This document shows positions 7,364 through 13,888 of a stretch of DNA of 19,397 nucleotides, piece by piece (within the stretch, counting starts at the first letter, position 1; each line of letters opens with the position of its first letter). The notes beneath the pieces were generated by a model. It was not told where the DNA came from and searched no databases. It saw only the letters and a list, made by a program, of their open reading frames with translations. The stretch is from JBIOJB01 sp044450465 (GTDB lineage Bacteria; Chloroflexota; Dormibacteria; Dormibacterales; Dormibacteraceae), in the NCBI GenBank assembly GCA_044450465.1, contig JBIOJB010000059.1, positions 1-19,397 on the forward strand, written 5' to 3'. The position numbers and the translations under genes were made by a program.

Positions 7364-7601
7364 CGAAGGGCCCCGGCGGAGTGAGGCATGGGCTTCTCCG
7401 CACGCGGACGATCGACTCGCGTCAACAGAAGATGCGCCGGGCGTAGCCATCTCCGCGAATTCACGAGAGGAAGATCGACCGCCCATCGATTTGCATGGGA
7501 CAGGTGACCTGATTTCGCAGGGAGACTTTCCAAGCCGGCCGGCGTATGAGTTGCGGATGGTCCTCCCGAGAAGAACAGGAGCGCATATTGAGGGTGGCGG
7601 G
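7364..7601. other. Spacer upstream of the second receiver gene; open frame without recognisable domain
   Basis: The receiver frame stays open upstream to 7314, but residues encoded before 7602 match nothing in the receiver fold and partly antisense the recombinase remnant. I treat this as non-coding or leader sequence that should contain the promoter for the plus-strand receiver/kinase pair. No clear promoter motif was seen. An in-frame ATG at 7557 lacks a ribosome binding site. Confidence 0.35.
7590..7597 (+). promoter_or_regulatory. Ribosome binding site deciding a TTG start
   Basis: GAGGGTGG lies about 7 nt (from GAGGG) upstream of the TTG at 7602. The in-frame ATG at 7557 has no purine-rich site upstream. 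The TTG start also gives a product length (136 aa) close to the paralogous receiver (132 aa). Confidence 0.5.
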
Positions 7602-8012
7602 TTGAGCCTCACTACGCCGGTTACGGGCAAGCGGCAGACGGTTTTGATAGTCGACGACGAGCCCAAGCTTCGCGTTCTCGTCCACACCACAATCGAATCG
7701 CCCGAATGCCAGGTGATCGAGGCGTGCGACGGCGAAGAGGCTTGGACCTTGATCAAGGAGCGAAAGCCCGCGCTCGTGCTGCTCGACATCAAGATGCCAC
7801 GCCGCTCGGGCATCGAGGTCCTCAAAGCCATCCGCGCCGACCCGGAGCTCAGAGGCACGCAGGTGATGATGCTCACCTCGAGCGACGACCAGGCCGACAT
7901 CGATGCGGGCATCCTCGCGGGCGCCGATTTCTACCTAACGAAGCCCTTCTTGCCCGCCGATCTCGTCGCTCGCGTGTCGGAGGCGATCGGGCATCGAGTG
8001 CCCTCCTGGTAG
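7602..8012 (+). CDS. Single-domain response regulator (receiver only), paralogue of the minus-strand receiver
   Basis: 136 residues from the TTG start, one receiver domain. The acidic pocket is Asp18-Asp19-Glu20 (LIVDDEP), phospho-acceptor Asp62 (VLLDIKMPRRSG), Thr92 (MLTSS) and Lys114 (YLTKPFL). No output domain, so it works by protein contact or as a phosphate shuttle. It resembles the receiver at 3631-4029 along its whole length, so one arose by duplication of the other. It is followed after 19 nt by a histidine kinase in the same direction, its most likely partner. An alternative start is ATG 7557. The longer open frame to 7314 is unlikely because that part has no receiver homology. Confidence 0.93.
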   Translation: MSLTTPVTGKRQTVLIVDDEPKLRVLVHTTIESPECQVIEACDGEEAWTLIKERKPALVLLDIKMPRRSGIEVLKAIRADPELRGTQVMMLTSSDDQADIDAGILAGADFYLTKPFLPADLVARVSEAIGHRVPSW

Positions 8013-8031
8013 GCGCACCCAAAGGTCGACG

Positions 8032-9432
8032 ATGATGGAGATCCGAAGAGGCCCGCCGGCCGGGGCCTTCGCATCGAGCCGCATAGCCAGGGCGCCTCGC
8101 GCGCCAGCATCCTTGTCCGCAGATCCGGATGAGAAGGTCGTATTGGGTCAAGCGCTGGCCGCACGGGTGACCGAGGCCACGCGGATGACCGCCGAGGCCG
8201 CGGTGGACGCCGGTCTATCCGAGCTCGCCGCGCGCCGATATGCGAAACCGATTCGCCACATTCACAACCTGGCGACCCGCGGCATCGCGAGGTTCCTCAT
8301 GACGGGGCAACCCAGCACCGAGAAGGAACGCAGCTTCATCGGTCGGCTTGGGGTCTTGGGGGCCCTGTATGGCCTCTCGGTCGCCACTCTGACCCGGTCC
8401 TATCTCCTGTGGCGCGACACCAACCTGCTGGTGCTGAATGAAGAGGTCGGCCGTCTAGGCACCGCGCCCGCGATCGCTGACGAGGCACGGGCCGTCATCA
8501 GGTTGAGTGCCGACACGGGCATCGTGCGCATGGCTCGGGCCTTCGACTATCAGATGCACATCGTCAGGCGCCGTGAGGACGCCGTCATAGTTGCACTCCA
8601 CGACCGCGAGACACAGCTGCAGACCGCGGTGGTGGACATATCGAGGAAGAACGACCAGCAGTCAGCGGCGATGGCTGAAATCTCGGACAAGAACGTGCAG
8701 CTCAAGGCGCTGAGCCGGCAGCAGTCGGATTTCATCGCCAATGTCAGCCATGAGCTGCGGACTCCGTTGGCCGGCATCCTCGGCTATGCCGAGCTCCTGC
8801 TGCAAGGGATGGATGGCGACCTCGACAACGAGCAGCGCCCGGACTTGCTGGAGGTCCAGAAGGGTGGTCAGGTGCTGCTGACCTTGGTCAACGACCTCCT
8901 CGACGAATCCCAGATCGTGGCTGGAAAGATGGCCTTGAACACAGGTTGCGTCCATCTCAAGGCCTTGATCGAATCGGCCTTGGCAACGGTTCGGACGCTT
9001 GCGGGCCGGAAGGCGCTGTACCTGCGCGCCGAGATCCCGGACGGCGCCGACGCGCTCGGCGACGAGGTGAGGTTGAAGCAGATCTTGACCAACCTGGTCG
9101 GCAACGCGATCAAATTCACCGATGCGGGTGGCGTCAGCATCAACTGCCTGCCCTGGTCGGGTTTCTGGCGCGTGAACGTGGTAGACACCGGCATCGGGTT
9201 GCCGGCCGGTAGCGGGGAACTTGTCTTCGAGCGCTTCCGGCAGCTGGATTCGAGCACCACGAGGCGATTCGGCGGTACCGGCCTCGGCCTGTCCATCGCC
9301 AAAGGGTTAGTGACCATGCATGGAGGCGAGATCGGCGTCGATTCCACCCTTGGGCTGGGGAGTACGTTCTGGTTCACGGTGCCGGCATACCCTCCCGCGG
9401 AGCGAGGCCCGTCAGGCAGGCCGTCGCTCTGA
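8032..9432 (+). CDS. Soluble histidine kinase with RsbRD-like N-terminal helical domain
   Basis: 466 residues, no TM helix. Residues ~35-180 are all-helical and resemble the N-terminal sensor domain of RsbR/RsbRD-type stressosome proteins (YAKPIRHIHNLATRGIARFLMTG written here as two parts: YAKPIRHIHN and LATRGIARFL; then LSVATLTRSYLLWRD). A Gln/Lys-rich coiled coil spans ~185-232. HisKA has His240 in SHELRTPLAGIL. HATPase has Asn358 (NLVGNAIKF), DTGIG (385-389) and GTGLGL (415-420). ATG at 8032 (second ATG 8035) with AAAGGT upstream as a fair ribosome binding site. It probably pairs with the receiver just upstream and may also interact with the chemosensory output kinase downstream (inference). 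The RsbRD assignment is moderate; the kinase call is firm. Confidence 0.93.
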   Translation: MMEIRRGPPAGAFASSRIARAPRAPASLSADPDEKVVLGQALAARVTEATRMTAEAAVDAGLSELAARRYAKPIRHIHNLATRGIARFLMTGQPSTEKERSFIGRLGVLGALYGLSVATLTRSYLLWRDTNLLVLNEEVGRLGTAPAIADEARAVIRLSADTGIVRMARAFDYQMHIVRRREDAVIVALHDRETQLQTAVVDISRKNDQQSAAMAEISDKNVQLKALSRQQSDFIANVSHELRTPLAGILGYAELLLQGMDGDLDNEQRPDLLEVQKGGQVLLTLVNDLLDESQIVAGKMALNTGCVHLKALIESALATVRTLAGRKALYLRAEIPDGADALGDEVRLKQILTNLVGNAIKFTDAGGVSINCLPWSGFWRVNVVDTGIGLPAGSGELVFERFRQLDSSTTRRFGGTGLGLSIAKGLVTMHGGEIGVDSTLGLGSTFWFTVPAYPPAERGPSGRPSL

Positions 9433-9532
9433 ACCTGGTTTGTGCCCGCCGAAGCATCCCCCAATGCTGCCGAACATGACGCCGCTGGAGTTAACCCATT
9501 ACTCCTGAGGGGCTGAACAGCCGTCGTCTCGC

Positions 9533-10144
9533 ATGGCGACATTGAGGGCGCATGCGCGTAGACCCGTATCTCATGAGTGGGATCAGGCGTGGACGCGCGC
9601 GCGGGCAGTACCTCTCGAAGCTCGGGCTGGACTCCGCGTGAACCCGACCGCACGACCCGACCTGGCGCCAGACAGCGCGATGTTGAAGTTCACGGTCGGT
9701 GGCCTCAACTGCGCATTGCCCCTTGCAGACGTCCAGGAAATCACGGCCATGGTACGGGTCACTCCTTTGCCAGGCGCCCGGCCGCACCTGCTTGGCGTGA
9801 TCGACTATCACGGGACGCCCTGCGGCGTCCTCGACGTCCGGCACCTTCTCAACCTTCCCGGCGCCCCGATCCAGCCAGAGCAGCACCTCGTCGTCCTGCG
9901 GCTCGGCGACGAGTTGCTGGCGATTCCCTGCGACCGGGCCGAGACCGTGCTGTGGGGACGGGTGCGGCCGGTCGCCGCCGGACGGGCGAGCGGCCCGTTG
10001 ATCCAGGGCCTGATCCAGGGGGAGGACGGGGTCATCCTGGTCCTTGACCCGGCGCATTTGACGAAGGCCTCTCCAGTGGGGGAGAGCAAGCTCCGGTGGC
10101 TCACCCGCGTCGGACGAGTCGAGGCCGTCAGGAACGGAAGCTGA
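9533..10144 (+). CDS. CheW-type coupling protein (WspB/WspD-like), first copy
   Basis: The CheW domain runs from LKFTVGGLNCALPLADVQEI to the LILVLDPAHL-like end (about residues 50-185 of 203). It shows the typical ITAMVRVTPLPG and LLGVIDYHGTPCGVLDVRHLL blocks. It links chemoreceptors to CheA at the membrane array. The start is uncertain. ATG 9533 gives a ~50-residue Arg/Ala-rich N-terminus without homology; GTG 9638 or ATG 9680 would give a more typical CheW length, and none has a strong ribosome binding site. Its TGA overlaps the CheR ATG in TGATG, so it opens the chemosensory operon. About 100 bp separates it from the upstream kinase, with no terminator seen, so read-through from that gene is possible. 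Confidence 0.9.
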   Translation: MATLRAHARRPVSHEWDQAWTRARAVPLEARAGLRVNPTARPDLAPDSAMLKFTVGGLNCALPLADVQEITAMVRVTPLPGARPHLLGVIDYHGTPCGVLDVRHLLNLPGAPIQPEQHLVVLRLGDELLAIPCDRAETVLWGRVRPVAAGRASGPLIQGLIQGEDGVILVLDPAHLTKASPVGESKLRWLTRVGRVEAVRNGS

Positions 10145-11511
10145 TGAGCGCTCTCCTTTCACCCGGTCTGTCTGACGTGTGTCGCCTCACGCAGGCGCGC
10201 ACCGGCTTGCGGATCACCGGGCCGGGCCGGGCGGCCAACCTTATCCGCCTCGAGGGCGCCCGGGGCGCTGCTGGGTGCCTCGATTGGCCGGCTTTTGCAG
10301 AGCGCCTCCGAGGGGAGAGTCTGGCCGGCCATGCCTGGACCGCATTGATCCGGTCAATGACAGTTGGCGAGACATATTTCTTCCGCAACAAGCCGCATTT
10401 CGACCTCCTCCGCGAGCGGGTGCTGCCGGCTCTGATCGAGCAGCGACACCGCGAGGAGCACCCCTGGTTGAGGATCTGGAGCGCAGGATGCGCAACCGGG
10501 GAGGAGGCCTATTCATTGGCGATCCTGGTGCGTGAGCTGATTCCGGACCCGGAGCGATGGGCGATCCTCATCCTCGGAACCGATCTCAACTCCGAGTCGC
10601 TGCGGCGAGCCCGGAGTGGAAGTTACGGGCTCTGGTCGTTTCGCGACACAGACCTGGTCTTGATGTCGCGCTACACCACGCCGCACGGCGATCGCATGGT
10701 CGTCACCGACGAGATCAGGACGATGGTGACGTTCTCGATGCTCAACCTGGTCGACGCTGACACTTATGGCCCGGGCGCTTCGGCGATGGACCTGATCCTG
10801 TGTCGCAACGTGACGATGTACTTCGGACAGCCGACCGCCGAGGTGGTGGCCAAGCGACTGCTGTCCGCACTCACCCCCGGCGGCTGGCTTCTTGTCGGCC
10901 CGTCGGAGCCCGATGCCCAGGTCTTTGCCGGTTTCGATGTGGTCAACGCCTATGAGACCACCGCCTACCGGCGTCCTCAACACCGCGTCGAATCGGCCAA
11001 GATCGAGGCGACTGAGCCAGCGTCCGCCGGCACACGACCGGTTGTCTTATCTGCCGAGGAAAGCTTCGGAGTTCCCGTCTCCGGGGCCAGCCGCAGCCTC
11101 AGTCCGACCACGCCGGAAGAGTGCCTTCGGGCCGCGCGTACCGCCGGAGACGCTGGCCGCTACGAGGAGGGGCGGGACTGGTGTTGCCGGGCGCTCGACC
11201 TCGACCCGACCGACGCCGATGCGCATCATCTGTTGGGGACGATCTGTGCCGCACAGCACCAAACGGAGTTCGCCGTCAAGGCGTTCAGGAAGGCGATCTA
11301 CCTGGATCGGGACTTCGCACTCGCCCATTACGGGCTGAGCAACGAGCTCCGGATTCTCGGTGACGAGACGGGCGCGGAGCGGTCCGTGGAGACGGCACGC
11401 CGCCTCCTGTGCTTGCTTCCCGCGCACGGCCCGCTTCGGGGCAGCCACGGGATGACGGCCCGGGAGATGCAGGACCTGCTCGAACCTGATGTGGAGGGCC
11501 TACCTGCATGA
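10144..11511 (+). CDS. CheR-type chemoreceptor methyltransferase with C-terminal TPR repeats (WspC/FrzF-like)
   Basis: 455 residues from ATG 10144, preceded by AGGAACGGAAG and overlapping the CheW stop by 1 nt; the longer frame from 10096 has no support. It transfers methyl groups from SAM to receptor glutamates. The CheR N-terminal helical domain is at ~5-75. The catalytic domain includes TVGETYFFR (73-81), SAM motif I IWSAGCATGEEAYS (111-124), GTDLNSESL (145-153) and LCRNVTMYF (219-227, usually LCRNVLIYF). A linker of ~45 residues follows, then TPR-like helices (~325-415: CLRAARTAGDAGRYEEGRD, then LDPTDADAHHLLG, then AFRKAIYLDRDFALAHYGLS). The TPR-tailed layout is known from WspC and FrzF and distinguishes non-flagellar chemosensory systems. 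The stop overlaps the next CheW start (ATGA). Confidence 0.96.
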   Translation: MSALLSPGLSDVCRLTQARTGLRITGPGRAANLIRLEGARGAAGCLDWPAFAERLRGESLAGHAWTALIRSMTVGETYFFRNKPHFDLLRERVLPALIEQRHREEHPWLRIWSAGCATGEEAYSLAILVRELIPDPERWAILILGTDLNSESLRRARSGSYGLWSFRDTDLVLMSRYTTPHGDRMVVTDEIRTMVTFSMLNLVDADTYGPGASAMDLILCRNVTMYFGQPTAEVVAKRLLSALTPGGWLLVGPSEPDAQVFAGFDVVNAYETTAYRRPQHRVESAKIEATEPASAGTRPVVLSAEESFGVPVSGASRSLSPTTPEECLRAARTAGDAGRYEEGRDWCCRALDLDPTDADAHHLLGTICAAQHQTEFAVKAFRKAIYLDRDFALAHYGLSNELRILGDETGAERSVETARRLLCLLPAHGPLRGSHGMTAREMQDLLEPDVEGLPA

Positions 11512-12026
11512 CCGCAGATTCCGACGCCATCCTCGCCGAGCGAGCCCGGAGGCTGGCGATGCCCGTTGCGGCGACCGCGGACTCCGGGACGGAGCCGATG
11601 CTCGGCTTCACACTGGGGGAGGAGCGATTCCTGGCGCCGCTCCACTCCGTGCGCGAGGTGGTCTCGCTGGAGTCGATCACGCACATCCCAGGCCTGCCCT
11701 TCTTGTTCGCCGGCTTGACCACCGTCCGGGGCGACATCGTCCCCGTTCTCGACGTCCGAGGTTTCTTGGGCCTGCCCGAACACCGCGCGGGGCGCCCGGA
11801 GAGGATCATCATCGTCGAGTCAGACGGAGCGCTCGCCGGAGTCTGGGTCGACCGGATGCACGGACTGAACGCCGTCGACGCTGCGCTTCTGACCGTGGAC
11901 CACGGCTTGAGCAGCCCCGCCTTCGGCGGCCGGACGGCGGATCTCTCCACTGTCATCGACCTGAGCGGGCTGGTGACGGCGGCGCGACGAGCGGAATCCA
12001 CAAATCCACCGGCCGAGGAGGCTTAG
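11508..12026 (+). CDS. CheW-type coupling protein, second copy (WspD-like)
   Basis: 172 residues. The N-terminal ~25 residues (ILAERARRLAMP) match the short Arg/Ala-rich leader often seen on the second CheW of Wsp- and Frz-like clusters. The CheW domain (~30-165) shows LGFTLGEERFLAPLHSVREV, ITHIPGLPFLFAGLTTVRGD and IVPVLDVRGFLGL. ATG 11508 overlaps the CheR stop by 4 nt, and the TAG at 12024-12026 is 4 nt before the MCP. Two different CheW proteins in one operon is the WspB/WspD and FrzA/FrzB arrangement; they usually have separate docking roles. Confidence 0.95.
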   Translation: MTADSDAILAERARRLAMPVAATADSGTEPMLGFTLGEERFLAPLHSVREVVSLESITHIPGLPFLFAGLTTVRGDIVPVLDVRGFLGLPEHRAGRPERIIIVESDGALAGVWVDRMHGLNAVDAALLTVDHGLSSPAFGGRTADLSTVIDLSGLVTAARRAESTNPPAEEA

Positions 12027-12030
12027 AGTC

Positions 12031-13842
12031 ATGTCCCCGAAAATTTTTGCGCGCATCCTTGCCGGCTACGGCTTGATCCTCTTGATCATGCTGGCCATTG
12101 CGGGGGTGACCTTCGTCCAGATAGGACAGATGGAGCAGGCGGCCAACCTCGTAGTCACCCAGACCGCCGCTCGGACGGCGAGCAACGACATCCTGATCCA
12201 GGCGCTCAACGAGGAGACCGGTGTGCGCGGCTTCATCCTCTCCGGCCAGACGACTCGAGGTGGAGTCGACAGCTTCCTCGATCCGTATCTGAGCGGTAAG
12301 GCGGCCATCCCCGCCGACATCGCCAGCCTTACCAATGTCGCGGCCGCAGACCCACGCCTGCAGCCCCTCCTTGCAACCCTGACCCAACAGCTCCAGGACC
12401 GGGAAACCTATCAGGCGTCCGAGATCGCCCTCGTGCGCACAGGCTCCGACGGGCAGCTGGCGGCGGTGGCGAAGCTGGCAGATGGCAAGCAGCTGACCGA
12501 TGCCATCCGCGCGACAGTGGCCGATATACGTGCCGAACTCACTCGGAACATCGACGTCGCGGTGGCAGACTCCCACAATGCAGCGAACACGGCACGGCTT
12601 GTCATCTCCGCCATGTTCGCTCTCGCCGTCGTCCTCACCTTGGCCGGGGGCATCTGGATCGCGCGAAGCATCTCGGGGCCGCTGGCGACGATCACAAGGG
12701 CAGCCGAGCGCATCGCTGCGGGAGAGGTCGTCGACACTCCGCGACTCAATCGCCGTGACGAGATCGGCGCGCTTTCCGGTGCCCTCTCGCGGATGGTGCA
12801 GCAGCTGCGTGACTTTGGCGACCGCGAGCGCGAAGCCAAGGAGAAGCTGCAGCAGACCATCATCCAGTACATCGCTTTTGTCGAACGGGTTGCGAACCGA
12901 GATCTGAGCGGCTCGCTGGAAGTCTCGAGCAACGGCGACCTCGGCGACCTCGGCGACCTCGGAAAGAACCTCAACAAGATGGCCGGGAACCTGCGGGAGC
13001 TGGCGGGACAGACACGCGAGGCCACCAACAGCCTGAGCGCAGGCGTCGCGGAGATCATGGCTGCAGCGAGCCAGCAGGCCTCGGGAGCGGCGGAGCAGGC
13101 GGCTGCGATTCACCAGACGACGGCCACCATCAACGAGATTCGCGCGACGGTTGAGCAAATGGCGCAACGGTCAGAAAAGGTGGCCGGCCTGGCGCGCGAG
13201 TCGGTTCAGAAGAGCGATGAGGGACAGCTGGGGGTCACCTCAAGCATCGAGAGCATGGCTGCGATACGGAGCCGGGTCGAGACCATCGCCCAAAACATCC
13301 TCGCGCTGAGCGAGCAGGGCCAGCAGATCGGCGAAATCATCGTGACGGTGAACGCGTTGGCCGAGCAGTCCAACCTGCTTGCGCTGAACGCGGCAATTGA
13401 GGCGGCGCGCGCCGGGGAGCACGGTAAGGGCTTCAGTGTCGTCGCTTCGGAGGTCCGCAGCCTGGCGGAGCAGTCGAGGGCAGCCACCGGTGGGGTTCGA
13501 CTCCTGCTCGGGGAAATCCAAAGAGGGACCAACGCCGCCGTGATGGTGACCGAGGAAGGCATGAAGGGCGTCGATGCCGGAACCCTGATGGTCGACCGAG
13601 CAGGCGTCGCGATCCAAGCCCTCTCGGAGATCATTCGGAGTTCCGCCCAGGCGGCTGAGCAGATCGCGATCTCCGTCAAGCAGCAGACGGTCGGGATGGA
13701 ACAGATCGCCCAGGCGATGGCCGAAATCAACCAGGCGACGGCCCAGGGCCTGGCGGGGTCCCGCCAGACTCAACTGGCGGCCGAGCACATCAACGCGATG
13801 AGTGTTCGGATGACGAAGCTCGCGGACTCGTACGTGCTGTGA
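12031..13842 (+). CDS. Methyl-accepting chemotaxis protein with CHASE3-like sensor domain (WspA-like)
   Basis: 603 residues. TM1 is at ~8-30, an extracytoplasmic helical domain at ~40-185 of CHASE3 type (NDILIQALNEETGVRGFILSG), TM2 at ~188-212 (ISAMFALAVVLTLAGGIWIA). HAMP follows at ~213-265 (RSISGPLATITRAAERIAAG), then a second HAMP-like stretch at ~278-330. The signalling hairpin has its tip at ~440-470 (ALAEQSNLLALNAAIEAARA, then GEHGKGFSVVASEVRSLAEQ). No C-terminal NWETF-type CheR tether. The ribosome binding site is strong (GAGGAGG at 12015-12021, 9 nt upstream). The second HAMP contains three GDL repeats (302-310), one more than expected. As the only receptor in the cluster it should define the input. 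CHASE3 ligands are unknown; mechanical, surface or osmotic cues are possible by analogy with WspA. Confidence 0.96.
   Translation: MSPKIFARILAGYGLILLIMLAIAGVTFVQIGQMEQAANLVVTQTAARTASNDILIQALNEETGVRGFILSGQTTRGGVDSFLDPYLSGKAAIPADIASLTNVAAADPRLQPLLATLTQQLQDRETYQASEIALVRTGSDGQLAAVAKLADGKQLTDAIRATVADIRAELTRNIDVAVADSHNAANTARLVISAMFALAVVLTLAGGIWIARSISGPLATITRAAERIAAGEVVDTPRLNRRDEIGALSGALSRMVQQLRDFGDREREAKEKLQQTIIQYIAFVERVANRDLSGSLEVSSNGDLGDLGDLGKNLNKMAGNLRELAGQTREATNSLSAGVAEIMAAASQQASGAAEQAAAIHQTTATINEIRATVEQMAQRSEKVAGLARESVQKSDEGQLGVTSSIESMAAIRSRVETIAQNILALSEQGQQIGEIIVTVNALAEQSNLLALNAAIEAARAGEHGKGFSVVASEVRSLAEQSRAATGGVRLLLGEIQRGTNAAVMVTEEGMKGVDAGTLMVDRAGVAIQALSEIIRSSAQAAEQIAISVKQQTVGMEQIAQAMAEINQATAQGLAGSRQTQLAAEHINAMSVRMTKLADSYVL
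12933..12959 (+). repeat. Three tandem 9-bp units (GGCGACCTC) inside the MCP gene
   Basis: Three identical 9-bp copies encode Gly-Asp-Leu three times (residues 302-310) in the second HAMP-like connector. Related proteins usually have a single NGDL(G)xLGxNLN-type run, so this looks like an in-frame slippage expansion. The unit could gain or lose copies without shifting the frame. Confidence 0.8.
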
Positions 13843-13886
13843 TGGCGAGCGCTTCTGCCAGATATGGGTCCCGTGCTGAGGGCTGA
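13842..13886 (+). CDS. Possible 14-codon relay ORF between the MCP and CheA genes
   Basis: The ATG at 13842 overlaps the MCP stop in TGATG and opens a 14-codon frame (MASASARYGSRAEG) that ends with TGA at 13884-13886, 2 nt before the CheA ATG. The geometry is the same as that of the 30-codon ORF at 3539-3631. The peptide itself looks unremarkable. Its role, if any, would be to couple translation across the 46-nt gap. CheA also has its own site (TGAGGG, 13877-13882), so this may be chance. Confidence 0.2.
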   Translation: MASASARYGSRAEG

Positions 13887-13888
13887 GC

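Noticed and set aside
7314..7601. A 96-residue N-terminal extension of the plus-strand receiver
   Set aside because: No receiver or other domain is encoded there, it overlaps the recombinase remnant, and TTG 7602 has a better ribosome binding site and matches the paralogue's length.
11953..13167. A 404-codon minus-strand open frame across the MCP gene
   Set aside because: The plus strand encodes a full MCP with TM helices, HAMP and signalling tip; the antisense product is Arg/Gly/His-rich with no family features.
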